Shown here one piece after another: positions 8,208-17,689 of a DNA stretch of 54,874 bases. The DNA comes from Bacilli bacterium (GTDB lineage: Bacteria > Bacillota_I > Bacilli_A > RF39 > UBA660). A model generated the notes under the pieces. It saw only the letters and a list, made by a program, of their open reading frames with translations, searched no databases and had not been told where the DNA came from. The stretch lies in the NCBI GenBank assembly GCA_017441065.1, contig JAFSAI010000015.1, positions 1-54,874 of the forward strand, in the 5' to 3' direction. The position numbers and the translations under genes are program-made. Numbering within the stretch: position 1 is the stretch's first letter; each line of letters opens with the position of its first letter.

Positions 8208-9135
8208 TTACTAAACCTACTTCCTTTATATATTTAGAAACTTCCATCTTTGTTGGAATTGAAGATTGTGCACCTTTTCTAGTTACTACTATTGAAGATA
8301 CTATATGACCATATTTAATTGCATCTTCTAAAGACTTTCCTAAAACTAAACTATTAACAAGTCCAGCAGTAAAACTATCTCCAGCTGCTGTAGTATCAAC
8401 TACATCTACTTTTAAAGCATCAAATTTTTTATAACCATTTGCATTTACTAACATTGAACCATTTGCTCCTAATGTTACAATAACATTTTTAACACCTTTA
8501 TTAAGTAAAATCTTTGCACCCTTTAAAATATCTTCTTCATTATTTAATTTTATACCGCTTAAAGTTTGTAATTCTGTTTCATTTGGTTTCATTATGTCAA
8601 CATTACTAAATAATTCATCTGGCAAATCACATCTTGCTGGAGCTGGATCTACTACTACAATTTTTCCTAATTCTTTAGCAATTTTAGCTACATAGGTAAC
8701 TACTTCAATTGGTATTTCTAATTGCATTACAATTATTTTTGCTCTTTTTATATAACAAATATTATTATCTATAAATTCTTTAGTAATCTTTTCATTAGCA
8801 CCACTAACTACAACAATACTATTTTCACCACTTTTATCAACATTAATAAAAGCATTACCGGTATTAACATCATTCATTTTAAATATTTTTTTTGTGTTAA
8901 CATGAGCCAGTTTTAAATTATCAATAAGTTTTTTTCCATACTCATCATTTCCAACTGCTCCAATCATACTAACTCTAGCACCTAGTCTTCCTAGTGCAAA
9001 TGCTTGATTAGCACCTTTTCCACCAGGAACTAAAGAAAACTTATTTGCAATTATTGTTTCGCCAGGAAGTGGACTTTTAGGAACTTCTACAACAAAATCC
9101 ATATTTAAACTTCCAATTACTAAAATATCATTCAT
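8200..9135 (-). CDS. rbsK: Ribokinase
   Basis: A PfkB-family sugar kinase of 311 residues that makes ribose 5-phosphate from ribose and ATP. It begins with GSLNMDFV, carries the substrate motif GGKGANQAFALGRLGA near residue 38, and has the catalytic DTTAAGDSFTAGL near its C-terminus with the Asp base and anion hole. It is the first gene of a two-gene operon with the nucleoside hydrolase, with an 8-nt overlap and a strong promoter upstream. No ribose transporter is nearby, which supports nucleoside salvage over free ribose uptake. Confidence 0.92.
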   Translation of the reverse strand: MNDILVIGSLNMDFVVEVPKSPLPGETIIANKFSLVPGGKGANQAFALGRLGARVSMIGAVGNDEYGKKLIDNLKLAHVNTKKIFKMNDVNTGNAFINVDKSGENSIVVVSGANEKITKEFIDNNICYIKRAKIIVMQLEIPIEVVTYVAKIAKELGKIVVVDPAPARCDLPDELFSNVDIMKPNETELQTLSGIKLNNEEDILKGAKILLNKGVKNVIVTLGANGSMLVNANGYKKFDALKVDVVDTTAAGDSFTAGLVNSLVLGKSLEDAIKYGHIVSSIVVTRKGAQSSIPTKMEVSKYIKEVGLVNE

Positions 9136-9161
9136 ATATAACTCTTTTCTATCCTAATTTC

Positions 9162-9190
9162 ATAATAATAAAAATGTTAATATTTGTCAA
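9162..9190 (-). promoter_or_regulatory. Sigma-A promoter of rbsK operon
   Basis: TTGACA (9190-9185), 17-nt spacer, TATTAT (9167-9162). The -35 directly follows the DUF4186 stop codon, so the operons are separate units with no terminator visible between them. Confidence 0.8.
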
Positions 9191-9577
9191 TTAACGCAAT
9201 GTTTTTTGACACATATTAACATTGTTCATTTGGCTATTTATCCATTTCATAATAACTAATACAATATAATCTATTTCTTCTTGACTAAGTTCTTTATTTT
9301 TAGAAATATGATGCCATTTATATAAACATTCCCTACAACAAGTTGCTGTAGCATGCTCTGCAATAAATACCGGATGTCCTTTCATTGGAGTTTGCTTACC
9401 ATCATTTAATATGACTTTAGGCGCTAATCTTTTATTTATAAAATCATATGCATGCTCTTTAATTTTATCTAATCCCTTATCTTGTATATACAAAATATCT
9501 TTTTCTTTTAATCTAAAACTATTTCTAAAATTTGATTTACTTAAACCATTTAAAATTTCACTAATATTCTTTTCCAT
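9191..9577 (-). CDS. DUF4186 family protein
   Basis: A 128-residue protein matching what I recall of DUF4186: SNFRNSFRL near the start, then KRLAPKVI, DGKQTPMKGHPVFIA, and the conserved ATCCRECLYKWH with a Cys pair and His. The biochemical role is unknown. The ATG at 9577 is preferred over the TTG at 9580. It lies within the last codons of the AAA ATPase gene and has only a weak RBS, so translation is probably coupled. The Cys/His cluster could bind metal, but that is inference. Confidence 0.8.
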   Translation of the reverse strand: MEKNISEILNGLSKSNFRNSFRLKEKDILYIQDKGLDKIKEHAYDFINKRLAPKVILNDGKQTPMKGHPVFIAEHATATCCRECLYKWHHISKNKELSQEEIDYIVLVIMKWINSQMNNVNMCQKTLR

Positions 9578-10430
9578 CAAACTGATTTTCTCTTTCTTTA
9601 AAAAAGTTATAATACATTTTAATGTTTTCTAGTTCATTCCATTTTTTTGTTGTAACAGGAAAACTATCCAAATCATAAATTTTAGCACATTCTAAATCTA
9701 ATAAAAAAGGAGAATGTGTCGAAATAATAAACTGACAATTATAAAATCTTGCTGAATCTTCAATAAATTTTTTTAATTTTAATTGGTTTTCAGCTGACAA
9801 ACTATTTTCTGGTTCATCTAAAAAGTAAATACTATTTTCTTTAATTTCTCGTTCCCAAAATAGTAATGCCGATTCTCCATTTGATTGTTCAATAATATTA
9901 TTATTTCCTAATCTATCTCTTATATATTTAGACATAGTTTTTCTTTTTGATTCATACGAATTCTTGACTTGTTCATAATTATTAAAATTTGAATTATTAT
10001 CTTCAAATTTATAATTTAAATATTCTCTTCCTAATCTTTCTTTAGTTCTATTTACATTAGAATTAATAGCCCTTACATCAAGTAGGTAATCAAAAACATC
10101 ATCGCTAGTTATTAATTTTATTTCTAAAGGACTATCAAATGTCATATTATAATCACAATGTTCTACATATAAATCAAAATATGACCCTTTATCTAATCTA
10201 GACTTTCTTTCAGCTTCTAATTTTTCGGATATTATATTTAAAAGTGTACTTTTGCCAGATCCATTACCACCATAAAAAATAGTTATATTATCAAATTCAA
10301 TTGTTTTAAATTCTTTTAAAGGAAAAATTCCTAAAGGATAATAATTATTAAAAATTCTTCTTCTCTCAATTTCAGTTAATACATGTTCTTGATAATCATT
10401 TAATAACTCAAATTTTTTTAAATAAACCAT
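9561..10430 (-). CDS. AAA family ATPase, RecF/OLD-like core
   Basis: A 289-residue ATPase. Walker A is GGNGSGKST near residue 54, an ABC-like signature is SNGESALLF, and Walker B with the switch His reads SIYFLDEPENSLS followed by FIISTHSPFLLD. The order is that of the AAA_21/RecF-like group used in SMC-type, OLD and defence proteins. There is no TOPRIM or other effector domain. It overlaps the DUF4186 gene by 17 nt. Target and role are unknown; the partner gene is the best clue. Confidence 0.85.
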   Translation of the reverse strand: MVYLKKFELLNDYQEHVLTEIERRRIFNNYYPLGIFPLKEFKTIEFDNITIFYGGNGSGKSTLLNIISEKLEAERKSRLDKGSYFDLYVEHCDYNMTFDSPLEIKLITSDDVFDYLLDVRAINSNVNRTKERLGREYLNYKFEDNNSNFNNYEQVKNSYESKRKTMSKYIRDRLGNNNIIEQSNGESALLFWEREIKENSIYFLDEPENSLSAENQLKLKKFIEDSARFYNCQFIISTHSPFLLDLECAKIYDLDSFPVTTKKWNELENIKMYYNFFKERENQFDGKEY

Positions 10431-10438
10431 AAACCCAC

Positions 10439-11761
10439 CTATTTTCTATACTCTGCATTTATAACATTTGTATAAATATTATTAATAAATTCTTTAGTTA
10501 AACCTTTTTCATATCTATAATGTGTTTTTTCATAAGATTCTGTATAATCTTTAAAAGGAATTATTTTAAAATTATTCATATTTTTATCAAAATAATTTAC
10601 CATTAGTTCTGTATTAATATTTTTAAACTCAACATTATCATTCTCTAATACAACTTGCAAATTAGAAAGTAATCCAACTTGATATGCATTATCAAATTCT
10701 TCTTCCCCTAAGGGAGTCCTTGCTATATCATCATCTGCTGATACAAAATTTCCCATAGAATAATATACTAAAGTTTTATGTTCATCACCAATAATTTCTA
10801 ATGGTTGTATAGAATGTGAATGACTTCCAACAACAATATCTACTCCTATTTCATTTAAAAATTTTGCCATTTCTTTTTGCTCATTATTTGGTGTATATGT
10901 AAATTCTCTTCCCCAGTGCATTAGTACAATAACTACATCACTATCTTTTTCTAAATTTTTAATTTCATTTTTTAAAACATTTTTATATTCATTAGTTATC
11001 TCTTTTGAATAAGGATTTTTATAATAAGCAATAAAATCTTTATATTCTTCTGCTACTTTTTGATTTGTTCCATAAGTATAATTTAAAAAGCCAAACTTTA
11101 TTCCATTTATTTCTAATATAACATTCTTATTTCTTTCTTCAATGTTTTTATAAGTACCTACTATTTTTATGTCTGTATTTTTTGAAAAAAAATCAATTGT
11201 TGAAAATACTCCTTCTATACCTCTATCATACGCATGATTATTAGCAGTACCTAAAATTTCAAAATCCAAAGTACTAACTAAAGATCCAATATATTCTGGA
11301 GCACAAAAATTATAACCAACACCACTTGATTTTAAATTATCATTACCTATAACAACTTCCATATTACCAATAGATAAATCATCTTCAAGAAAATATGATT
11401 TCACTAAGCTAAAATATTTATTTTTATCATAACCTTTTTCTATTGCATCATAAAATGGTTGTTCAAATAATAAATCACCAACTAAAGTCAAATTAGCTAC
11501 TTTCTTGTTATCATTTTTATCCTCTTTACTACTTAAAGGACAAGAATACTTATTCCATTTTAATTTTATTTGAGGAGCACTATAAGATGCACAATTATAT
11601 GTATCAAATATTAAACCGACATATTTTTTATTTAATTCATCTACTTCTTCTTTAATAATAAAAACTGGTTTACTATCCTTATAAATACTTATTAAATCTA
11701 TTACTGAAAAAATTATCAAAATAGTAATTATACCTGATATTGATTTTATGATTTTTTTCAT
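10439..11761 (-). CDS. CapA-family (poly-gamma-glutamate synthesis type) protein
   Basis: A 440-residue membrane-anchored protein of the CapA metallophosphoesterase-like family, linked in Bacillus to poly-gamma-glutamate capsule. One N-terminal transmembrane segment (ISGIITILIIFSVIDLI) is followed by an extracellular domain with VGDLLFEQPF, GNMEVVIG, NNHAYDRG and GSHSHSIQPLE, which supply the usual metal ligands. The frame opens at a TTG (11791), but ATG 11761 has AAGGTG at the right distance and is the better start. No capBC genes are near, so a capsule role is not supported here. Confidence 0.85.
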   Translation of the reverse strand: MKKIIKSISGIITILIIFSVIDLISIYKDSKPVFIIKEEVDELNKKYVGLIFDTYNCASYSAPQIKLKWNKYSCPLSSKEDKNDNKKVANLTLVGDLLFEQPFYDAIEKGYDKNKYFSLVKSYFLEDDLSIGNMEVVIGNDNLKSSGVGYNFCAPEYIGSLVSTLDFEILGTANNHAYDRGIEGVFSTIDFFSKNTDIKIVGTYKNIEERNKNVILEINGIKFGFLNYTYGTNQKVAEEYKDFIAYYKNPYSKEITNEYKNVLKNEIKNLEKDSDVVIVLMHWGREFTYTPNNEQKEMAKFLNEIGVDIVVGSHSHSIQPLEIIGDEHKTLVYYSMGNFVSADDDIARTPLGEEEFDNAYQVGLLSNLQVVLENDNVEFKNINTELMVNYFDKNMNNFKIIPFKDYTESYEKTHYRYEKGLTKEFINNIYTNVINAEYRK

Positions 11762-11786
11762 AAGTATCACCTTAGTTACATTATAA

Positions 11787-11816
11787 CACAAAAAAATAAA
11801 CCTAAATGGTTTATTT
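11787..11816 (-). terminator. Terminator of the CDF transporter gene
   Basis: AAATAAACC and GGTTTATTT form a 9-bp hairpin with a 5-nt loop, followed by T residues on the minus strand, just downstream of the His tail codons. Confidence 0.7.
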
Positions 11817-12701
11817 TTAATGATGATGGTGATGATGAGGTAAAGAAGAACTTATTTGACATCTATCGCTTTCACATTTTTCATTCTCTGTTTCTAATTC
11901 AATAGTAACATGTGAAATACCATGTTCCATTAATTTTTCCCTTATTTTATCTTTAATTATTTTGCTATTTTTATTAACAACAACATGCATAGTAGCAAAA
12001 TTATTATATCCATCAATACTCCATATATGAATATGGTGAACATTTAAAACATCTTTTATTTCTAACATATGTTTTTTTATTTCATCAATAGACAAATCAC
12101 TTGGAACTTTTTCTAAAAATAAATCTAATATTACTTTAAAATTTTTAAGAGCGTTTATCAAAATAAACAATGCTACTAAAATAGATAAAATAGAATCTAA
12201 TATCGAAATATCAGTAAATCTCATAATAATGGCTCCGATTAAAACCACAAACCACCCAAAAACATCTTCAAGCATATGTAAATTTACTGACTTTTGATTT
12301 AATGAATTTCCTTCTTTAGTATAGTAAGCTGCTATAAAATTAACAATAACTCCAATTACTGCAAAAATAATCATTCCATTATAATTAATTATAACTGGAT
12401 TAAATAATCTTTTAATAGCGTTATATATTACTAAAATAGAACCAACTAGTAATATACAAGTAGTAATTAAACTACCTATTACAGAATATCTAACATATCC
12501 ATAAGTATATTTATCATCTGGATTCTTTTTACTTTTTCTTTCTAAGAAAAATGATACACCTATACTTAGTGCATCTCCCATATCATGAATGGAATCAGAT
12601 ATAATTGCTACACTATTAGTAATAGAACCGCCAATAAATTCAAAAATAGCAAATCCCATATTTAAAATAAATGCTATTAAAATATTTTTATCAGTCTTCA
12701 T
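11817..12701 (-). CDS. Cation diffusion facilitator, CzcD/ZitB-like, with His6 tail
   Basis: A 294-residue CDF exporter that moves Zn2+ or similar metals out of the cell in exchange for protons. Six transmembrane segments are visible. TM2 carries SDSIHDMGDALSIG and TM5 carries HMLEDVFGW, with the Asp/His transport site. A cytosolic domain follows. The protein ends SSLPHHHHHH, a natural metal-binding tail. It is the last gene of an rlmD-pentapeptide-CDF unit (gap 3 nt) and has AAGGAG before the ATG. Substrate is inferred as zinc. Confidence 0.92.
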   Translation of the reverse strand: MKTDKNILIAFILNMGFAIFEFIGGSITNSVAIISDSIHDMGDALSIGVSFFLERKSKKNPDDKYTYGYVRYSVIGSLITTCILLVGSILVIYNAIKRLFNPVIINYNGMIIFAVIGVIVNFIAAYYTKEGNSLNQKSVNLHMLEDVFGWFVVLIGAIIMRFTDISILDSILSILVALFILINALKNFKVILDLFLEKVPSDLSIDEIKKHMLEIKDVLNVHHIHIWSIDGYNNFATMHVVVNKNSKIIKDKIREKLMEHGISHVTIELETENEKCESDRCQISSSLPHHHHHH

Positions 12702-12704
12702 AAT

Positions 12705-13331
12705 TTACTCCTTTATATTTACTCCTAACATACCAACAATACTTTGACTTTGATATCCATCAACAATTATTCCCTTTAGTGATTGAAAATCAAAAATTGT
12801 ACCACCAATATCTGAAGTAGAAAAATCCACACCTTCTAAATTAGTCTTTATAAATTCTGCTCGATATAAGTTAACTTTATCAAATTCTATATTTTTTATT
12901 TTTGCTTCAAGAAAACTTGCTTCTTTTAAATCACTATCTTTAATTAATAAATTATTAATTGATGAAGCAGAAAAATTCAAATACTTAGTCATACAATTAT
13001 CAAATAAAACATCTCGTAATGATGCTCCTATAAAAGATGTTCCCATCATTTTACAATTCTTAAATACTACTCTATTAATTAATTTCATTTCAAATGTCTT
13101 ATTAGATAAGTCACAACCATCAAAAATTACATCAACTAAATCTACATTATCAAGTTCTATGTTAGAAAAATCTATATGATTAAATATGCAACTATCAAAA
13201 GTAACATCTACTATTCTTATATCATTTTCTACGTTTTCCTGAAAGATATAATTAGAAAAAATATTATCATCAATACAATCTAATAATTTTTGTGGAATAC
13301 ACTTTAATACTTTAGGTTTCTTTAAATTCAT
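12705..13331 (-). CDS. Pentapeptide-repeat protein, Qnr/MfpA-like layout
   Basis: A 208-residue protein built from A(D/N)LXX-type repeats, for example DVTFDSCIF, NVDLVDVIFDGCDLS and GTSFIGASLRDVLFDNC, which fold into a right-handed quadrilateral helix. The C-terminal GYQSQSIVGMLGVNI resembles the end helix of Qnr-type gyrase-protecting proteins. Fluoroquinolone protection is possible but not shown. It lies 8 nt after rlmD and 3 nt before the CDF gene. Confidence 0.8.
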   Translation of the reverse strand: MNLKKPKVLKCIPQKLLDCIDDNIFSNYIFQENVENDIRIVDVTFDSCIFNHIDFSNIELDNVDLVDVIFDGCDLSNKTFEMKLINRVVFKNCKMMGTSFIGASLRDVLFDNCMTKYLNFSASSINNLLIKDSDLKEASFLEAKIKNIEFDKVNLYRAEFIKTNLEGVDFSTSDIGGTIFDFQSLKGIIVDGYQSQSIVGMLGVNIKE

Positions 13332-13339
13332 ATATTACC

Positions 13340-14536
13340 TTACTTTTTTTCCAAAACTACTATACTTTCATTATGTTCAGTTTCTGGAAACATGTCTAGT
13401 AATTTAAAATTACTTATTATATATTTTTCTTCTAATAATTTTAAATCTCTTGCTAAAGTATTTGGATCACAAGATACATATATAATTTTATCTGGATTTA
13501 CTTCCATTATTTTATTTAAAACTTTTTGTACAACTCCACTTCTTGGAGGATCCAAAATTATTGTATCAAAATCACTAGTAATCTTATTTAAAATATTTTT
13601 TGTATCTTCACAAATAAAATCAACATTATTTCTTTTATTTAATGTTTTATTTAAATTAGCATCTATTATTGCATTAGAATTAATCTCTACTCCTAAGACA
13701 TTTTTAGCATTCATACTTGCAACAATACTAAGTGTTCCAACACCACAATAAAGATCTAAAACATTATTTGATTTATCAGTATACTTTTCTATTAGTTTAA
13801 ATAATTCTGAACAAATATAAGGATTAACTTGAAAAAAAGAATTATAACTAACTTTAAATAAATAATCATTTATTTTATCAATAAAATAATCTTCGCCATA
13901 TATACATTTATCATTGTTAACTATTCCAACTATTTTATGTTCATTTATAAGAGTTTCTATATTATCAATTTTATCTTGTGTATTTAAAGATAACAATAAT
14001 TCATCATTATAGTTACATCTAATTATCACTTCACCATTTTTGATGTTTAATGTATGAATATCTTTTATTACATTATTAATTGCATCTTTACATAAATAAC
14101 AATAATTTATTTCAACTAACTTATGAGTATCTGTTTGAAAAAATCCAATCTTACCATCTACTATTTTAAAAGTAACTTTGTCACGATAATTATATGGACA
14201 TTCACTTTTTATTATTTTTGTTACTTCATAATCTATTTTATTTCTTTTTAATATATCATTTACTTTATTTAATTTATATTCTAAAGACTCACTAAGTGAA
14301 ATATGCATTAAATCGCATCCACCACATTCGTTAAAATAAGGACAAATAGGTTTTTGTCTTAATTTTGAAGGGGTAATTACTTCAACTAATCTTCCTTCTA
14401 AATAATTTTTCTTTTCTAAAACAATTTCTACATCTACAATATCACCTGGAACTGTTTTAGGAATAAAAATTATCTTATCATTTAAATAACCAATTCCCCT
14501 ACCACTATTATCAAATTTTATTACTTCTACTTTCAT
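13340..14536 (-). CDS. rlmD: 23S rRNA (uracil-C5)-methyltransferase, RlmD/RlmCD type
   Basis: A 398-residue member of the TrmA/RumA family that makes 5-methyluridine in 23S rRNA with SAM. An N-terminal TRAM domain (1-60) is followed by an iron-sulfur cluster set (CPYFNECGGCD and a later C-YLC). The SAM site is LDLYCGVGTLSI. DPPRSGV and the catalytic SCDPNTLARDL follow. Bacilli often have two such genes, so the exact uridine is not assigned. It is the first gene of the unit with the pentapeptide and CDF genes and is 29 nt downstream of the VanY-like gene. Confidence 0.9.
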   Translation of the reverse strand: MKVEVIKFDNSGRGIGYLNDKIIFIPKTVPGDIVDVEIVLEKKNYLEGRLVEVITPSKLRQKPICPYFNECGGCDLMHISLSESLEYKLNKVNDILKRNKIDYEVTKIIKSECPYNYRDKVTFKIVDGKIGFFQTDTHKLVEINYCYLCKDAINNVIKDIHTLNIKNGEVIIRCNYNDELLLSLNTQDKIDNIETLINEHKIVGIVNNDKCIYGEDYFIDKINDYLFKVSYNSFFQVNPYICSELFKLIEKYTDKSNNVLDLYCGVGTLSIVASMNAKNVLGVEINSNAIIDANLNKTLNKRNNVDFICEDTKNILNKITSDFDTIILDPPRSGVVQKVLNKIMEVNPDKIIYVSCDPNTLARDLKLLEEKYIISNFKLLDMFPETEHNESIVVLEKK

Positions 14537-14565
14537 ACTTCTTAATATACCATAAAAAAATAGGT

Positions 14566-15129
14566 TTAATCAACAAACATCTCATAATATTCTTCAAGAG
14601 TTAAATTGTGTTTTGTCAGAAATTCTGCTTTTTCACCAATATATCTTAAATGCCACGGCTCATAAATATATCCCGTTATTTTTTCTTTTACCTTAGGATA
14701 TCTAACAATAAAACCATATTTATAAGCATTTTCTTCTAACCACTTAAATTCATCTATATAATCATCAACTTTAAATTTTGCATCATACACTCCATTATTA
14801 TAAAAACCAACATCAACAGCAAGTCCAGACTGGTGCTCAGAAAACCCTGGAAGCGCTAAACTCTTATAGGCATCATCACCTTTTTCTTTAATTAAATCAT
14901 TAAGTAAATTTTCCTGATACAAAAAAGGTCTATAACCAGAATCTATAACAATTTCAGTATCAAAATATTTATTCATTTGTTTTAATAACTTTTTTATCTG
15001 TTTATATGTCTTTTTTTCTAAATATATTTTCTTATCTCCACCAGTTTTAATTTTAACTTTGACTAAATTATTGGGAATATATCCTCTTCCTAAACCATTT
15101 TCTTTATTAATAAGTAATAAGTAATTCAT
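14566..15129 (-). CDS. D-alanyl-D-alanine carboxypeptidase, VanY/M15B family
   Basis: A zinc peptidase that removes terminal D-Ala from peptidoglycan stems. The family motifs SGYRPFLYQ, SEHQSGLAVDVG (His and Asp zinc ligands) and EPWHLRYIG (catalytic Glu/His) are all present. The frame is open from 15183, but ATG 15129 has TAGGTGA at the right spacing, giving 187 residues with no clear signal peptide. It is divergent from the germination operon. A role in spore or vegetative wall turnover is possible. Confidence 0.88.
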   Translation of the reverse strand: MNYLLLINKENGLGRGYIPNNLVKVKIKTGGDKKIYLEKKTYKQIKKLLKQMNKYFDTEIVIDSGYRPFLYQENLLNDLIKEKGDDAYKSLALPGFSEHQSGLAVDVGFYNNGVYDAKFKVDDYIDEFKWLEENAYKYGFIVRYPKVKEKITGYIYEPWHLRYIGEKAEFLTKHNLTLEEYYEMFVD

Positions 15130-15203
15130 AAATTCACCTAATATAATATATGTTTTTAAGTATGTTTTGGTAAAAGTTGCCAATAATATGACTAGTGATA
15201 TTT

Positions 15204-16616
15204 ATGAATAAAATTGTTGAAAGAATAAAAAAAGAATTTACAAATACTCCTGATTTAAAAGTAAAAGAAATTAAATTAAATCTATTTAAAACTATTTATG
15301 TTGTATTTATTGAAACTATTTGTGATAGTGACAAAATAAATGATTATATATTAAAAAATTTAACTAAATATAATATTAAACAAAATTTAAATAGTAATTT
15401 ACCTAGTCCAAATACCTGTTTTATAAAAGAATATGATCAAATAGAATTTTATCTAACTAATGGTTTTGCAATAGTAATTAACGGTGATAATATTATTGCA
15501 ATTGAAGTTAAAGGTGATTTAAATAGAAGTATTCCTGAATCTAACAGAGAGCCTTCCCTCCTAGGGCCACAAGATGCTTTTAATGAAAGTATTCAAGTAA
15601 ATATAGGTCTTATTAAAAGAAGAATAAAATCAAAATCTTTAAAAACTGAAGAAATATTTTTAGGAAGAAAAAGTCAGACTAAAATATGTATTAATTATAT
15701 AGAGGATATTGCAGATGAAAAAAATATTAAAGCAATTAAAAAGAAATTACAAAAAGTTGATATTGATGGAATTATAGATGTAGGAACATTAATTAATTTT
15801 ATTGAAGCAGAAAACAAAACAATTTTTCCTACAATTAAAAGAACTGAAAGGCCTGATTTAGCTTGTAGGTCACTTTTAGAAGGAAAAATAGTTTTATTAA
15901 TGGATACTTCGCCTTATGCAATTATTCTACCAACATTTTTAATTGATTTTATTAATCCAAATAATGATAATTATGTTAAAAGTATCAATGTAGCTTTTTT
16001 AAAAATTTTAAGAGCTGTTTCATTTTTTATATCAATGATGGCTCCTGCAATATTCTTAGCAACAATCACATATAATCAAGAGACTATTCCCTCAAGTTTA
16101 TTAATTAATTTTAGTACCCAGCGCGCAGGTGTCCCATTTCCTAGTATAATTGAACTTCTAATACTCTTATTAATTTGTGATATCTTAAGAGAAAGTGATT
16201 TAAGATTCCCATCAAATTATGGTTCAGCTATCTCAATACTTGGAGCTTTAATTATTGGTGAAGCCGCTGTTAACGCAGGTATAGTATCTTCTATAATGAT
16301 AATAATTACTTCATTAACATTTATATCTAGTTTAATATTTACTGAATTAGAAATTGGTAATGCTTTAAGATATTATCGTTACATTTTCCTATTATTTGCA
16401 GCCATTTTTGGCTTGTACGGAATATTTTTATGTTTAATGTTATTCTTAATTAATGTTATATCTTTAAAATCTTTAAATACTCCTTATTTTGCTCCTATTG
16501 CACCATTTGATAAAAATTATTTCTTTAAAACTGTATTAAAGAAAAATGATAAACAAAATACAAAAAGAAGTACTCTTATTACAGAAAAAAATTTAACAAG
16601 GGGAAGATTCTCATGA
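15204..16616 (+). CDS. gerA: Spore germination receptor subunit GerA (GerAA family)
   Basis: The A subunit of the inner-membrane germinant receptor of endospores. It has 470 residues: a soluble N-terminal domain, the family text IPESNREPSLLGPQDAFNES with ENL-like loops, LLMDTSPYAIILPT, and about five transmembrane helices in the last 200 residues. The frame opens at GTG 15195, but ATG 15204 has AGTGA in RBS position. It overlaps gerC by 4 nt (ATGA). The complete A-C-B order with overlaps points to a functional receptor, so the organism probably sporulates. Confidence 0.93.
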   Translation: MNKIVERIKKEFTNTPDLKVKEIKLNLFKTIYVVFIETICDSDKINDYILKNLTKYNIKQNLNSNLPSPNTCFIKEYDQIEFYLTNGFAIVINGDNIIAIEVKGDLNRSIPESNREPSLLGPQDAFNESIQVNIGLIKRRIKSKSLKTEEIFLGRKSQTKICINYIEDIADEKNIKAIKKKLQKVDIDGIIDVGTLINFIEAENKTIFPTIKRTERPDLACRSLLEGKIVLLMDTSPYAIILPTFLIDFINPNNDNYVKSINVAFLKILRAVSFFISMMAPAIFLATITYNQETIPSSLLINFSTQRAGVPFPSIIELLILLLICDILRESDLRFPSNYGSAISILGALIIGEAAVNAGIVSSIMIIITSLTFISSLIFTELEIGNALRYYRYIFLLFAAIFGLYGIFLCLMLFLINVISLKSLNTPYFAPIAPFDKNYFFKTVLKKNDKQNTKRSTLITEKNLTRGRFS

Positions 16617-17689
16617 AAAAAATATTAATCTTAATAACAGTAGTCTTATTACTAACAGGATGTTATGACAATATAGAATTAGATGACTTAGCAATTATTA
16701 CTGGTGTTGGTATTGATTATAAAGATGATGAATTTTATTTAACTTATGAAATATTAAGTGATACTAAAACTGAAGAAAATACCGCACTTCTAAGTTATAC
16801 TGTTTCAGGAAGTGGCAAATCTATAAGTGAAGCATTTATTAATACAAATTATAAAGTTAGTAAAAAATCTTATTTTGCTCATTTAAAAGTAGTTGTTATA
16901 AGCGAAGAAATAATTAATGGTCACTTTAATGAAATAACTGATTATATTTTAAGAGATACTAATATTAGAAGTGAATTCAAATTAGTTGTAGCAAATGGTA
17001 CTACTCCAGAAGAAATACTAAAAAATAATAGTAAAAATAATCCGGTAGCAAGTGAAATTATTGTTAATTTAATAGACAATGAAAAATATAATAATAATCT
17101 TGTTATTGGTGAAACTTTTAAAGAAATTGTATCAAAAATTATTAGTAATAATTATGATGTTATTCTAAATACAGTAAGTATTAAAGATAAAGAAATAGCT
17201 ATTAATAATTCATTTATATTTAGAAAATATAATTATCAAGCTACTTTAACAAAACAAGATTCAACTCTATTTAATATGATGACAAAAAATATTATATCAA
17301 TGGAATTTGATAAAAATTATGATGATAAAAATGTTACAATTACAATTACCAGTAGTGATACTTCAATAGATGTTTCTGCAGATAAAATATCTATTAATAC
17401 TAATTTAGAAGGTAAAGTTTTAGAGAATAATGCTAATTTTGATTTAACTAATCCAGATTCTTATGAAAAACTAAACAAAGACTTTAGTAAAATAATTGAA
17501 AAAGATATAAAAAAATTTATTGAATTATTACAAGAAAATGAAAGTGACATATTAGGATTTCAAGAAATTTATTATAAAAAAACTAGAAAAGATAACAAAG
17601 ATTTATGGCAAGTAGCAGATATTGAAGTAAATGTAAATTTAAAAGTAAATACTAAAGGATTTATATTTGAGGTGAAAAATGAAAAATAA
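16613..17689 (+). CDS. gerC: Spore germination lipoprotein GerC (GerAC family)
   Basis: A 358-residue lipoprotein subunit of the Ger receptor. The signal peptide ends in the lipobox LLTGC (Cys17), followed by YDNIELDDLAIITGVGIDY, the family opening. The long GerAC C-terminal domain follows and ends with KVNTKGFIFE. It overlaps gerA by 4 nt and gerB by 11 nt. It should sit on the outer face of the spore inner membrane. Confidence 0.93.
   Translation: MKKILILITVVLLLTGCYDNIELDDLAIITGVGIDYKDDEFYLTYEILSDTKTEENTALLSYTVSGSGKSISEAFINTNYKVSKKSYFAHLKVVVISEEIINGHFNEITDYILRDTNIRSEFKLVVANGTTPEEILKNNSKNNPVASEIIVNLIDNEKYNNNLVIGETFKEIVSKIISNNYDVILNTVSIKDKEIAINNSFIFRKYNYQATLTKQDSTLFNMMTKNIISMEFDKNYDDKNVTITITSSDTSIDVSADKISINTNLEGKVLENNANFDLTNPDSYEKLNKDFSKIIEKDIKKFIELLQENESDILGFQEIYYKKTRKDNKDLWQVADIEVNVNLKVNTKGFIFEVKNEK

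Noticed and set aside
15130-15203. Sigma-G-type promoter before the germination operon
   Set aside because: A GTATG and a CAATAATA can be seen, but neither match nor spacing is good enough to call.
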